NCBI GenBank assembly: GCA_910574255.1
Contig: CAJTAK010000007.1
Coordinates: 186,001-250,000 of the forward strand
DNA: 64,000 bases
Reading direction: 5' to 3'
DNA from: Clostridia bacterium
Lineage (GTDB): Bacteria > Bacillota > Clostridia > Lachnospirales > Lachnospiraceae
Within the stretch, counting starts at the first letter, position 1; each line of letters starts with the position of its first letter. Under the pieces are notes generated by a model. The model was not told where the DNA came from, made no database searches, and saw only the letters and a program-made list of their open reading frames with translations. Shown here one piece after another: positions 37,147 to 46,621 of the stretch. The translations under genes were made by a program, and so were the position numbers.

Positions 37147-38886
37147 ATGGCATTTGACGGAATCACAGTTGCAAGTCTTCGCACCGAGCTCTCCAAGGCG
37201 CTCACCGGAGGGCGGATCACCAAGATCGCCCAGCCGGAAGCGGACGAACTGCTTCTTACCATAAAAAATAATAAAAACCAGTATCGGCTGCTGATCTCAG
37301 CCTCTGCAAGCCTGCCGCTTCTTTATCTGACTGACAGCAACAAGCCCAGTCCCATGACAGCGCCGGGTTTCTGCATGCTTCTGCGCAAGCACTTAGGGGG
37401 CGGAAGGATCATCAGCGTCACTCAGCCTTCCCTGGAGCGGATTTTGCAATTTGAAATCGAACACTTAAATGAGCTTGGAGATCTCTGCCGCAAGCTTCTC
37501 ATTGTGGAACTGATGGGAAAACACAGCAATCTCATCTTCTGCCGGGAGGACGGTATGATCCTTGACAGCATCAAGCATGTATCCTCTGCGGTCAGCTCTG
37601 TTCGGGAAGTGCTTCCGGGAAGAACCTATTTTATCCCGGTCACTCAGGAAAAACTAGATCCCATGACTTTTGACGGGAACACAATGCTTCAGGCAATCTT
37701 AAGGAAGCCCCTGCCTCTTGGGAAGGCTGTCTACACCACGCTGACCGGATTTTCCCCGGTTATGGCAGAAGAGCTCTGCCATCGCTCCTCTCTGGATTCC
37801 CATCGGCCCCCGTCGGAACTGACAAAGAACCAGCAGGAAATGCTGCTTCACCAGCTCCTGCGGCTCCTTACGGATATCAAAGGGGAACAGTTTGCACCCA
37901 GGATCTTCTACCAGGGTAAGGAACCCGTAGAATTTTCTGCCCTGCCCCTTACCATATATGATGATTTGGAAGCCCGGTCCTTTTCCAGTATTTCCAATCT
38001 TCTTGAAACCTACTACGCCTCTAAAAATACCATCACCCGAATCCGTCAGAAGTCTTCGGATCTTCGCAGAATCGTACAGACTGCTCTGGAGCGAAGCCGC
38101 AAAAAGTACGATCTTCAGGCACGACAGCTTAAAGACACAGAAAAACGGGAGAAATACAAGATCTACGGAGAACTGCTCCATGCCTACGGCTATAATCTGG
38201 AGGAAGGCGCCCGGTCTTTGGATGCCTTAAATTACTATACCAATGAAACCGTCACCATTCCCCTGGATTCCCAACTGACCCCTCAGGAGAATGCAAAAAA
38301 ATATTTTGATAAATACGGAAAGCTGAAACGAACCTATGAGGCCGTCACAGAACTCCTTGCAGAAACGGGAAAAGAGGTTGCGCATCTGGAATCCATCAGT
38401 CAGGCATTGGACATTGCCCTTTCAGAAGAAGATCTGGTACAGATCCGGGAAGAACTGATGGAATCCGGCTACATCCGCAAAAGGAGAAGTCAGGATAAAA
38501 AGCCGAAGATCACCTCCAGGCCCTTCCACTACCTCTCCAGCGACGGCTTTCATATTTATGTGGGAAAAAACAACCTGCAGAATGATGAACTGACCTTCAA
38601 GTTCGCCTCCGGCAATGACTGGTGGTTTCACGCCAAGGGCACGGCAGGCTCTCATGTAATCCTGAAGAGCGAAGGAAAAGAGGTACCTGACCGGGCCTTT
38701 GAGGAAGCCGGCCGTCTGGCTGCCTACTATTCCAAAAGCCGCAACAATGAAAAGGTCGAGATTGATTATGTGGAAAAAAAGCATGTGAAAAAGCCGGGAA
38801 GCGCTAAGCCTGGCTTCGTGGTTTACTATACCAACTATTCTCTGGTAATAGATTCCGACATTTCCGGCCTTACTCTGTTAACATAA
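37147..38886 (+). CDS. rqcH: NFACT-family ribosome quality control protein RqcH
   Basis: 579 aa from ATG 37147 (SD AGGAGG). NFACT-N domain with MAFDGITVASLRTELSKAL, KHSNLIFC and a central coiled coil (about 275-420, KKYDLQARQLKDTEKREKY), then the NFACT-R domain from about 455 (FHIYVGKNNLQNDELTFKF, DWWFHAKGTAGSHVIL). RqcH/Rqc2 binds stalled 50S subunits and adds Ala tails to mark nascent chains for decay; older names call it fibronectin-binding. The ASARAYYSKSRNN-like segment AAYYSKSRNNEKVEI is intact. Confidence 0.95.
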   Translation: MAFDGITVASLRTELSKALTGGRITKIAQPEADELLLTIKNNKNQYRLLISASASLPLLYLTDSNKPSPMTAPGFCMLLRKHLGGGRIISVTQPSLERILQFEIEHLNELGDLCRKLLIVELMGKHSNLIFCREDGMILDSIKHVSSAVSSVREVLPGRTYFIPVTQEKLDPMTFDGNTMLQAILRKPLPLGKAVYTTLTGFSPVMAEELCHRSSLDSHRPPSELTKNQQEMLLHQLLRLLTDIKGEQFAPRIFYQGKEPVEFSALPLTIYDDLEARSFSSISNLLETYYASKNTITRIRQKSSDLRRIVQTALERSRKKYDLQARQLKDTEKREKYKIYGELLHAYGYNLEEGARSLDALNYYTNETVTIPLDSQLTPQENAKKYFDKYGKLKRTYEAVTELLAETGKEVAHLESISQALDIALSEEDLVQIREELMESGYIRKRRSQDKKPKITSRPFHYLSSDGFHIYVGKNNLQNDELTFKFASGNDWWFHAKGTAGSHVILKSEGKEVPDRAFEEAGRLAAYYSKSRNNEKVEIDYVEKKHVKKPGSAKPGFVVYYTNYSLVIDSDISGLTLLT

Positions 38887-39015
38887 TTCTGAAGATTTTC
38901 TTAATACTGCCCTCTGTTTCTTGCTTTTTGGAACAAGGCTGATTATACTGGAAATAATATCTTTGCATATCAATGATATTTTATTATTTTAATGTGTATA
39001 ACAGGGGGGTATTTT

Positions 39016-40362
39016 ATGTCAAACAAATCCATGTGCAGACGGACAAGCATCTTATTTTCCGTACTGCTGGTGCTTTCACTATTTTTAACACCGTTAGGAC
39101 CGCAGCTTCATTCCCAGGCAGCCCGGGCTACAGGAACGGTTAAAAACCGTATCTTAAATGTCCGTTCCTCCGCTTCCACCAGTTCCTCAATCGTGTGCAA
39201 GCTGACCCAGGGCACAAAAGTAACCATTATTTCCGACACCACAGGAGATGACGGACTGAAATGGTATAATGTATACTTTGCCTACAACGGAGATGCAAAG
39301 GAGGGTTACGTGCGGGCCGATCTGGTAACGGTATCCGGAAGTGTTCCCGGCAGTTCCTCCGGCAGTACTTCTGCGAATGCAGCAGCCGGTTCCGGTTCTA
39401 CCCGTTATGTAAAGCCCGCTGTGGCTCTTGTCCGTACCTACGCTTCTACCAATGGTGATATTCGCTCTCGTCTGGAACGGGGAACAGCCGTTACCGTTCT
39501 CTCATCTACCACCGGAAGTGATGACAAAAGGACCTGGTACGAAGTTTCCTTTACCAAAAACGGAACTACTATGAAAGGCTTTATGCGCGGAGATCTGCTG
39601 GTTGAAACCAACCCCGGCGGCAGCAGCTCCAATACCACGGATGTGTCCGGCGTTCGGTATATCAATGTGGACACTGCCCTGATCCGCACCTATGCTTCCA
39701 CCAACGGAGATATTCGTTCAAGGCTTTCAAGGGGCACTGAAGTCACTTTAGTTTCCTCTGAAACCGGAGCCGACAAAGCCCTCTGGTATAAAATCTCCTA
39801 CAAGGAGAACGGCAGCTCTTTAAAAGGCTATGTCCGCTCTGACCTGCTCACTCAGAACAACCCGGGAACCAGTTCCGGCAATTCTTCAGCCGGAATCTCC
39901 AATCAGGCCGCTGCGGTAAAACCGGCTGTGGCAAATATCCGCACTTATGCTTCCACCCGCGGAGACATTCGTTCCAAGCTCAGCAGCGGAACCAATGTTA
40001 CGATCCTCTCGGAAACTACAGGGGATGACGGACGGAAATGGTATGAGATCTCTTATACCTATAACGGTACCGCTCTTAAGGGTTATATTCGAAGTGATCT
40101 GGTGACTATCGGGGCCGCAACAGGAAGCAATAGCAGCGGTTCTTCCAGCGGAGGCAGCGCCAACACCAACACGCCGGCTGTTGCTCAGGTGCGCACTTAC
40201 GCCTCCCCTTATGCCGATATCCGTGCCACCCTGCAGAATGGCACAAAGGTTACAATCCTGAAGACCGTTACTGGGGAAGACGGAGAAAAATGGACTAAGA
40301 TTTCCTTCACACAGGACGGAACCCTGATGAAAGGATATGTTCCTTCCTCTATGCTGAAATAG
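39016..40362 (+). CDS. Secreted protein with five bacterial SH3 domains
   Basis: 448 aa from ATG 39016 (SD AGGGGGG). The signal peptide is within the first ~36 residues (ILFSVLLVLSLFLTPLG). Five SH3 (SH3_3-type) repeats follow, about residues 40-105, 128-195, 212-278, 300-365 and 385-448, each built on VRTYAS...GDIRSRL, GT.VT(I/L)(L/V)S, WY.(I/V)S(F/Y) and KGY(V/I)RSDL, joined by Ser/Gly-rich linkers. Such repeats often bind peptidoglycan, but no enzymatic domain is present. The DNA repeats are diverged, so the array is not a recent duplication. Own terminator follows at 40380. Confidence 0.9.
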   Translation: MSNKSMCRRTSILFSVLLVLSLFLTPLGPQLHSQAARATGTVKNRILNVRSSASTSSSIVCKLTQGTKVTIISDTTGDDGLKWYNVYFAYNGDAKEGYVRADLVTVSGSVPGSSSGSTSANAAAGSGSTRYVKPAVALVRTYASTNGDIRSRLERGTAVTVLSSTTGSDDKRTWYEVSFTKNGTTMKGFMRGDLLVETNPGGSSSNTTDVSGVRYINVDTALIRTYASTNGDIRSRLSRGTEVTLVSSETGADKALWYKISYKENGSSLKGYVRSDLLTQNNPGTSSGNSSAGISNQAAAVKPAVANIRTYASTRGDIRSKLSSGTNVTILSETTGDDGRKWYEISYTYNGTALKGYIRSDLVTIGAATGSNSSGSSSGGSANTNTPAVAQVRTYASPYADIRATLQNGTKVTILKTVTGEDGEKWTKISFTQDGTLMKGYVPSSMLK

Positions 40363-40379
40363 CAAAATCCTATTTACAA

Positions 40380-40423
40380 AAAGACCGTTGAAACGGAACC
40401 CTGTGCTCCTTCCAACGGTCTTT
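40380..40423. terminator. Bidirectional terminator between the SH3 gene and the phospholipase-like gene
   Basis: Perfect 11-bp stem AAAGACCGTTG (40380-40390) and CAACGGTCTTT (40413-40423). TCTTTTCC follows on the plus strand and TTTGTAAATAGG on the minus strand. It sits between two convergent genes. Confidence 0.88.
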
Positions 40424-40435
40424 CTTTTCCCTATT

Positions 40436-41020
40436 TTATGCCGCATGCAGTCTGACTTCCGCCTTACAGCCTGCCAGGCTTAATATCGCCTGCACTACCT
40501 GATGGCAGATCCGCACAATGTAACGGCAGTCCTCCTGCACATTGCGCTTCCGGCTCAGATACTCCTTATGAGCATTCCGGATGAAGTTCACCACAGCCTC
40601 TGCTGTCGTAAAGCGCCATGCCTCAATTCGCTCCCGAAATGCCTCGCCGCTTTTCACATACTCCCGAAGCTGAAACTTCAACTCCTTCTCATAGTAACAA
40701 TGATCTTTAAAGTTCCCGTCATAGGTACTGTTGTGAGGAAATGTAAAATAATCCGCCACATAATGAATCACTTCCCCCAGATGCCGCATAAAAGCTCTGG
40801 GATTCGCCCGCTCCTGTCCATCCTTGTTTGACAATCTGCGGATTTGTTCCGTTACAAGGTCAAAAGTTTCTCCAAATTCATGCCGTCTGGTAATAAATGA
40901 AGGCTTGCAGTCCGGAAGAATGCTTCCCAGATAAAAAGCATTTCGATGTGCCTCCAGCTCCGGCACATGCATATCTTCTACAATATATTTTGCCAAAGAA
41001 ATATGTGATTTTTTTCTCAA
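40436..41020 (-). CDS. Zinc-dependent phospholipase C-like protein
   Basis: 194 aa. It starts MRKKSHISLAKYIVEDMHV and has GSILPDCKPSF, HLGEVIHYVADYFTFPHN and HCYYEKELKFQL; the spaced His/Asp residues (H in KSH, D in LPD, HxxxD in HYVAD, H in FPHN) match the Zn_dep_PLPC family, as in clostridial alpha-toxin's catalytic part. No signal peptide is visible, so it may act inside the cell; the substrate is unknown. Common in Lachnospiraceae. Stops 13 bp from the shared terminator. Confidence 0.85.
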   Translation of the reverse strand: MRKKSHISLAKYIVEDMHVPELEAHRNAFYLGSILPDCKPSFITRRHEFGETFDLVTEQIRRLSNKDGQERANPRAFMRHLGEVIHYVADYFTFPHNSTYDGNFKDHCYYEKELKFQLREYVKSGEAFRERIEAWRFTTAEAVVNFIRNAHKEYLSRKRNVQEDCRYIVRICHQVVQAILSLAGCKAEVRLHAA

Positions 41021-41145
41021 ACTAATATCCTCCTCACAGGGGATTCCCTCTTGCCATCCCCCGGCCGTTCTTTTGGGATTTACACCGCCTTTTTTATGAT
41101 ACTCTTTTTATCGGTCATTTGTCCATACCTAATTCTGCCAATATT

Positions 41146-41673
41146 TTAATCAATTAGAGCCATTTTTTCTTCAATTTTCCTTATTATCTCCTGACAGATT
41201 TCCTCAGCGCTCCGTCCGTCTGTAGTAATTACAATATCCGCAGCAGCCTCATAACGCTCCCGACGTTCACCCATGAGGGACGCAATAAAGGAAATATTCT
41301 TGTTCTTCTCAAGCAATGGACGGTTATGGCTGTTCTTTACCCGTTCATACACCGTCTCCGGCGTGGCTGTCAGAAAAACCACCCAGCCTCCCTTATGCAT
41401 AATGTCCACATTACTGGCCCGAAGAGGGGTTCCGCCTCCGCAGGAAACCACCAGCCCCGTCCTTCCCTGAAGCTCCTTTAAAAGTTCCGTCTCCAGACTG
41501 CGGAAATATTCCTCGCCCTTTTCCTCAAATATTCGGGAAATCGTCATCTTCTCACGCTCTTCAATAACCTGATCCATCTCTATAATCTGACGCCCATGGT
41601 TCTGCTTCAAATATCCTGCAATGGTTGATTTTCCTGTTCCCATGAAACCGATCAAATAAATCGTATTCTTCAT
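41146..41673 (-). CDS. aroK: Shikimate kinase
   Basis: 175 aa from ATG 41673 (SD AGGAGGAG). Walker A GFMGTGKST near residues 8-16, shikimate-binding Asp in EMDQVIEE, FRSLETELL, GGGTPLRASN, and the lid RNSHNRPLL-type segment VKNSHNRPLLEKN. It phosphorylates shikimate in aromatic amino acid synthesis. Found alone here, with no other aro genes near it. Confidence 0.95.
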   Translation of the reverse strand: MKNTIYLIGFMGTGKSTIAGYLKQNHGRQIIEMDQVIEEREKMTISRIFEEKGEEYFRSLETELLKELQGRTGLVVSCGGGTPLRASNVDIMHKGGWVVFLTATPETVYERVKNSHNRPLLEKNKNISFIASLMGERRERYEAAADIVITTDGRSAEEICQEIIRKIEEKMALID

Positions 41674-41769
41674 ACTTTTCTCCTCCTGTCCCTGCGCCCC
41701 TGCTCCTTTTACGAGCAAGCCAAGTATATCACACACACTCCCTGACTGCCATATTTTTTTGATAACTTG

Positions 41770-41822
41770 ATGGTCAAATGTTTTGATTTAACCATTGAAA
41801 TCTAAAAATAGAACCGTATAAT
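41770..41822 (+). promoter_or_regulatory. tetR promoter with overlapping operator-like palindrome
   Basis: -35 TTGAAA (41795-41800), 16-bp spacer, -10 TATAAT (41817-41822). An inverted repeat ATGGTCAAAT (41770-41779), six bases, ATTTAACCAT (41786-41795) touches the -35 box and is a good candidate for autorepression by the TetR-type protein. Confidence 0.65.
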
Positions 41823-41843
41823 AAATGAAAAAGGAGAGATACT

Positions 41844-42428
41844 ATGCAGTACGAAGTGACCAGCCTGAATACGAAACGCCTGCTTGCCGGATCTCTTAGA
41901 AAATTCATGAGAGAAAAAAGTTTTTCCAAAATTACTGTAAGCGAAATCTGCCTGGACTGTGGTGTAAACAGAAAAACCTTTTATTATCACTTTGAAGACA
42001 TCTATGCACTTTTGAAATGGATTTTGGACCAGGAAGCCTCAATCATTTTTGAAAATTGCGATTTGCACGGAGATTTTAAGGAGATTATTTTATATATCCT
42101 CAACTATATTGATGCCAACAGGCAATTTTTAAATTCCATTTATGATTCTCTGGGCTACGACGGGCTGAGGGAGTTTCTTCGTGAAGATTTCATTTATCTG
42201 CTTTCTTCCATTATTTCCATGTTGGAAAAGCAGGAACGATATTATCTGGAACCGGACTTTCATCAGTTTCTCTGCCAATTTTACGCCGGCGCCCTTTCCG
42301 GCATTTTAAAGGATTTCCTTACGGAGCTCCATCCCAAAAGTCATGAGGAAATTCAGGAGCGTATTTCCCAAACCCTGGAGACCTCCCTCTTATCCCTTAT
42401 TCGGGCGAAGGGGACGAAAGTCTCATAA
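41844..42428 (+). CDS. TetR/AcrR-family transcription regulator
   Basis: 194 aa, SD AAAGGAGAG. The N-terminal HTH (LAGSLRKFMREKSFSKITVS, EICLDCGVNRKTFYYHFEDI) is typical TetR. The C-terminal ~130 residues resemble the TetR_C_8 type (FLNSIYDSLGYDGLREFLRE) seen in DhaS-like regulators. Ligand and targets unknown; a palindrome on its own promoter suggests autoregulation. Its last 32 bp overlap the 3' end of the convergent CotH-like gene. Confidence 0.9.
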   Translation: MQYEVTSLNTKRLLAGSLRKFMREKSFSKITVSEICLDCGVNRKTFYYHFEDIYALLKWILDQEASIIFENCDLHGDFKEIILYILNYIDANRQFLNSIYDSLGYDGLREFLREDFIYLLSSIISMLEKQERYYLEPDFHQFLCQFYAGALSGILKDFLTELHPKSHEEIQERISQTLETSLLSLIRAKGTKVS

Positions 42429-44103
42429 GCTCCTTTTGCATAACTTCTGGCCGCAGGCGGAAAAACTCTTTTATTTTCTCTATTTCTTCCTCATACACTG
42501 ACTTTTGATACTGGCTGGCCTCTTCTGCACCTGCAAACTCCTGTGCTTTTTTTTCTGCTATCAGGCTTATCTGATATTCCAGCTCACCTTCCATTTCCTG
42601 CTGTATCTCATCTATCACCTGACAGGCATGCTCATAGGAAAAGGCACCCTCCATCATATTTTCCATAATCTCTGTAAAGCGCTTCCGCATATCCTCCCGC
42701 TGAAGAAGCGCCCGTAAAAGGGGCTCTTCCCGATCCCAATTGCTCTCTTCTTCCCTCAAGACCTCTCCAAGGGTTGGATTGTCCGCCATAGATGAGCCAG
42801 TCCTTGCCATTCCTACGTCCAGATCGTATAAAAGAAACCTCCACCGGCCATCCAGGTACGGTCCGTTATAATTTCTTCCATTGGCATACCAGCGGTAAGC
42901 TTTGCAGTTGTTGTTGGGCCAGTCGGGGTTGGAAAGGTAGATTTCAATGGCACAGTATTGAAGAAAGTTATCAATGTCCAACTGCTGTTCCAATTCTGCA
43001 AAAATACTGTCATCTGTCAGATCTCGGAGCAGATATCCATAAGCAATATTAAAATCCCACGCAGCCTGGGCCTCTGCTTCGTCCTCCGTATAAATATTGG
43101 CGCTTCCCCGATGGGGTGCAAGCACCTGCCAGCTTCCCTCATCATTCTTCGTTCCGTAATGAGTTTGGAAATAGACATCATCATAGCTTTCTTCCATCCA
43201 CTCAAATCCATAGTACTGTCCATTCAGCCAAACCGATGCGGCACAGAACTCCTGTGTATCCAAAAAACCTGCATCTCTGGCAAGCCGCTGACCCAGTTCG
43301 TTGCGAAGATAAGCCTTCTCATGATCATTGCCATGATTGCGCAGAATCACCTGCTTATACTCTGTGATTGGATTTCCTGTCCAGTCACTGCTGTTATTTA
43401 AAAATAATTCTTGAGAGATGCGTTTTTCCCCATAGTCTTTTCGTGCAATCAGGCGGAGGGATTTCATGTCATTTCCTCTTGAGGTTCCCCCGTGAACACG
43501 CATACCCATGTTCTGGGAGACAAGACATGTTCCGTCAGCGTCCCAGATTTCCGCATATATAAGCCGCTCAGACTCCATGCCCCTCAAGTTATAATTGGCC
43601 GGGGCAGTATCGGTAAAATCTTCATCCGGATTGGCCATGGCATACGCATCCCGGATTCTTCCCGGTACCAGAATCCCTCTGTCATAATCATAGAAATCCT
43701 CCGGATCGCCTGTAATGGATACAATCTTTGTAGAAAATCTCTCCTCTGCCTGCTTCCCCAGAAAATATGTTTTCGTATAGATCGGAGATGACTCTCCGCC
43801 TTCATAACAGGCAACGGCCCGGATTGGAACTGCCTTAAGCTCCTCTCCTGCCGTAAGTTTTATAGGTTCTTCATAGCGCATGGCCCCCTCGGCGGGCAGG
43901 CTCCCATCCATAGTATAATATATATCAGCATCCAAAAGAGTGGACAGGATAAGCTCCTGATCCTCGCTGTAAAAACTATCCTTTAACGAAAATGCAATCT
44001 CCTGTTCCTGATAGGGTTCGCACGCCTTCACCATCTGAATCCAGCCAGCAAGCATCAGTAAACCTAAAAGCAGGCAAATCCCTGTTATCTTTCGTTTTGC
44101 CAT
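42397..44103 (-). CDS. CotH-kinase family secreted or membrane-anchored protein
   Basis: 568 aa from ATG 44103 (SD AAAGGGATGG). A hydrophobic N-terminal segment (about 5-27, GICLLLGLLMLAGW) is a signal or anchor; residues ~40-120 look like a chitobiase/FN3-type beta domain (ILSTLLDADIYYTMDGSLPA); the rest is CotH: MRVHGGTSRGNDMKSLRLIA, LRNHGNDHEKAYLRNELGQR, FEWMEESYDDVYF and WRFLLYDLDVGMA. CotH proteins can be spore-coat protein kinases; the Asp in LYDLD fits the metal-binding site. An acidic, Gln/Glu-rich helical tail ends the protein. Terminal 32-bp overlap with tetR. Confidence 0.9.
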   Translation of the reverse strand: MAKRKITGICLLLGLLMLAGWIQMVKACEPYQEQEIAFSLKDSFYSEDQELILSTLLDADIYYTMDGSLPAEGAMRYEEPIKLTAGEELKAVPIRAVACYEGGESSPIYTKTYFLGKQAEERFSTKIVSITGDPEDFYDYDRGILVPGRIRDAYAMANPDEDFTDTAPANYNLRGMESERLIYAEIWDADGTCLVSQNMGMRVHGGTSRGNDMKSLRLIARKDYGEKRISQELFLNNSSDWTGNPITEYKQVILRNHGNDHEKAYLRNELGQRLARDAGFLDTQEFCAASVWLNGQYYGFEWMEESYDDVYFQTHYGTKNDEGSWQVLAPHRGSANIYTEDEAEAQAAWDFNIAYGYLLRDLTDDSIFAELEQQLDIDNFLQYCAIEIYLSNPDWPNNNCKAYRWYANGRNYNGPYLDGRWRFLLYDLDVGMARTGSSMADNPTLGEVLREEESNWDREEPLLRALLQREDMRKRFTEIMENMMEGAFSYEHACQVIDEIQQEMEGELEYQISLIAEKKAQEFAGAEEASQYQKSVYEEEIEKIKEFFRLRPEVMQKELMRLSSPSPE

Positions 44104-44208
44104 GACGTCATCCATCCCTTTAAGCCAAATCTGTGACATATTGTAAAAAATTTTATATCGGGATAAAACCGTCAATTTTCTTTTCGTGTATAAAAACCGG
44201 ACACTTCT

Positions 44209-45303
44209 TTAAATCTGGGAAAAATTCTCCCCTATAGATTTTATAAGCTTTATCAGAACGCCTGCAAGCATCACCTTTGTCTTTACATCCTCCTGTCCAA
44301 GCTTTTGCAGAGCAGCATAGATCTTCTTTGGTTCTGCAAGCTCCCCTATATGCTTCACATCCGAGTCCTTCAGCACTTCATACAGGGCATCTATGAAGGT
44401 CTTCCGCTCTTCTGCCGATAAGCCTGCAAGCCAGTCTTTGATGGTTTCATCCACCATTCGGCTGCCCGCCGTTACCTTGCGAAGCTCTGCAAAACCACTG
44501 CCCTGTACCTCCCAGGAGTAAGGCTCATGCTGAAGAAGCCCTTCCTCTGTGCTGTGAACAACCGTATAAGGTTCCTCATGCTCCAGCAGCATCCCTACCA
44601 CAGAAGACTGGGGGACAAAAGTATGTACTCGGCTCAGGATCTCCCGGTATCCCGGATCTGCCAGTACCTTCTTTAGAAAACCGGGACCATCATAATTATA
44701 TACGGCCTGTATGCGGTCTCTTATATGGTCCTCGCATCGAATGGCGGCATAGACTGCCAGATTGCCGCCCTTGGAATGGCCGGCCGCATAGAGCCTTCCC
44801 GGGTAAATCCCGGCAATCTTTTCCAAATAATCTCTGGCTGCCCTCTGGCCGGGAATCTCATCCAAAAAGCTTAAGTTCAGATCCTCTTTCCAACCTGTAA
44901 GGGTTCCGTCTGTTCCTCGAAAGACCACAAAAGCGCTTCCATCCTCCAATAGAAGGGTAATGGCCGCAAACTGAAGCTCCTTTTCCTCATCCAGCAGCTC
45001 CTCAGCCGCTGTCAAACGCAGGGAGCCAAAGCGCCTGCTTTCTCCTAATGCCTGTATAAGCTCTGCATCCTTGGGCGTTCGCAGCCGGCTTTTCACAGCT
45101 TCCTCCGAAAGCTCCAGGAACATCTGGGACAGCTCTGAAAGCGTGATCGCCTCATGAGGATTATTTGACAACATATTGTCAAACTGTATGTAGGAGAGGG
45201 TACTTAAGATCAGACCGTCTACGGGCGAAACAGGGGACTGGGAAAAAGGCAGATCACCTCTCCATGCTATATAGTCAAGCATATTTGCCATGATGTCTCT
45301 CAT
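44209..45303 (-). CDS. DUF2974 (Mbeg1-like) alpha/beta-hydrolase, lipase-like
   Basis: 364 aa. It starts with MLDYIAWRGDLPFSQSPVSP, followed by the hydrolase core: VVFRGTDGTLTGWKEDLNLS, then the nucleophile elbow AAGHSKGGNLAVYAA (Ser in GHSKG). The downstream NYDGPGFLK and VHTFVPQSSVVGMLLEHEEP fit the Mbeg1-like family. No signal peptide. Substrate unknown, probably a lipid or ester. ATG 45303 follows AGGAAGAGAG; ATG 45291 is an alternative. Confidence 0.85.
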   Translation of the reverse strand: MRDIMANMLDYIAWRGDLPFSQSPVSPVDGLILSTLSYIQFDNMLSNNPHEAITLSELSQMFLELSEEAVKSRLRTPKDAELIQALGESRRFGSLRLTAAEELLDEEKELQFAAITLLLEDGSAFVVFRGTDGTLTGWKEDLNLSFLDEIPGQRAARDYLEKIAGIYPGRLYAAGHSKGGNLAVYAAIRCEDHIRDRIQAVYNYDGPGFLKKVLADPGYREILSRVHTFVPQSSVVGMLLEHEEPYTVVHSTEEGLLQHEPYSWEVQGSGFAELRKVTAGSRMVDETIKDWLAGLSAEERKTFIDALYEVLKDSDVKHIGELAEPKKIYAALQKLGQEDVKTKVMLAGVLIKLIKSIGENFSQI

Positions 45304-45406
45304 CTCTCTTCCTGTTCTGTGTAATGCACATTCTTTTTTCTATTTTATGCAGTAAAAAATTCTCTGCACCTATATGTGGCTGTCAAAAACATTTTTCTCA
45401 CAAAAA

Positions 45407-45446
45407 GAAGCCTGACCACAGATTTTTCTCTCTGCGGCCAAGCTTC
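45407..45446 (-). terminator. Rho-independent terminator after the aldo-keto reductase gene
   Basis: On the minus strand GAAGCTTGGCCGCAGA pairs imperfectly with TCTGTGGTCAGGCTTC, followed by TTTTTG. It lies just 30 bp beyond the stop codon. Confidence 0.8.
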
Positions 45447-45472
45447 CAGATGCAAAAGCTGAGATTTCGATA

Positions 45473-46609
45473 CTAAGCTCCAAATATCTCCGATGCCTGA
45501 CGCATATTCTCAACAATCGGCACACCGAAGGGACACCGTTTCTCGCAGGCTTTGCAGGCAATACACTCTGATGCCTTGTGCTCAAGAATACCATAATGCT
45601 CCCGTACCGTTTCCGGCACACTGCCCTGTGCCTTGGCAAGATTCAGGAACTTTGTTACAGAAGCCACATCAATTCCCTTGGAACAGGGGGCGCAGTGGCC
45701 GCAATACATGCAATGGCCCTGCCAGCTTATCTTCGGCATGGAAGCAAAAGCTGCCGCATAGTCCTTTTCCTCTGCTCCTGCTGTCTCATAGGCAATACTG
45801 GTCTCCAGATCTTCCATGGATCTGGCTCCTGACATAACACAGGCCACTGCCGGACGAGTCAGGGCATAGTGGATGCACTGGAAAGCTGTCAATGCCTTTC
45901 CTGCCGGGGAAAGCTCGGCGCTTAAGAGATCACCGCCTCCAAATGCCTTCATAACGGTAATGCCTACCCCTTCTCTCTGACAGACCCCATAGAGCTCCTG
46001 CCGCTTGGGATCCATATTTACCAAAGGCTTCTCATAATTTTTCTCATCCCACAGAGACTCCACATCCTCATTGGCCGGGAGCAGGTCATAGCAGGGGTTC
46101 ACGCTGAACATAAGCACATCTACAAGACCGCTGTGTACTGCTGCAAGGGCCGCCTCCGGGTTATGTCTGGACATACCGATGCAGCCGATGGTTCCTTTTT
46201 CCTTCAATTCCAAAGCGTATTTGATTACATCGCCATTTTTTACCGTCTCCCAGTCTTCCATGGAATCTACATAGTGGATCATACCGATCTCCACATGATC
46301 CGTCTCAAGGCGGCAAAGCTGATCCACAAAGCCTTCCTTTACCTCCGAAAGCTTCCGGGTGTGCTTGTACTGACCATCCTTCCATACGGTACACAGATGC
46401 GCCTGAAGCACAAACTTCTCTCTGCGCCCTTTAAGAGCTTTTCCCAGATTGGAGCGAAATTCCGGGTTGGGCGTGTACAGGTCTATACAATTCACGCCGG
46501 CTTCCTCCATGCGATCTATATACGCCTTTACAGTCTCGTAGGGCTGATCCACAAAGCCCTCGCAGCCCATTCCGATCTCTCCTACCTTTAATCCGGTCCT
46601 TCCCAGTAT
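45473..46609 (-). CDS. Aldo-keto reductase with ferredoxin-like C-terminus; no canonical start codon
   Basis: About 378 aa if translation starts at an ATA at 46609. The frame reads ILGRTGLKVGEIGMGCEGF, the normal start of this family, right after AAGGAGG; the first ATG (46570) is 13 codons later, inside this conserved N-terminus. Core features: HVEIGMIHYVDSMEDWE, GTIGCIGMSRHNPEA and SVNPCYDLLPA; the C-terminus has Cys clusters CMYCGHCAPCSKG and CIACKACEKRCPFG for 4Fe-4S clusters. The frame is the same as that of lysA, separated by one TAA. Substrate unknown. Confidence 0.85.
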   Translation of the reverse strand: MLGRTGLKVGEIGMGCEGFVDQPYETVKAYIDRMEEAGVNCIDLYTPNPEFRSNLGKALKGRREKFVLQAHLCTVWKDGQYKHTRKLSEVKEGFVDQLCRLETDHVEIGMIHYVDSMEDWETVKNGDVIKYALELKEKGTIGCIGMSRHNPEAALAAVHSGLVDVLMFSVNPCYDLLPANEDVESLWDEKNYEKPLVNMDPKRQELYGVCQREGVGITVMKAFGGGDLLSAELSPAGKALTAFQCIHYALTRPAVACVMSGARSMEDLETSIAYETAGAEEKDYAAAFASMPKISWQGHCMYCGHCAPCSKGIDVASVTKFLNLAKAQGSVPETVREHYGILEHKASECIACKACEKRCPFGVPIVENMRQASEIFGA

Positions 46610-46621
46610 TCTTGGACCTCC

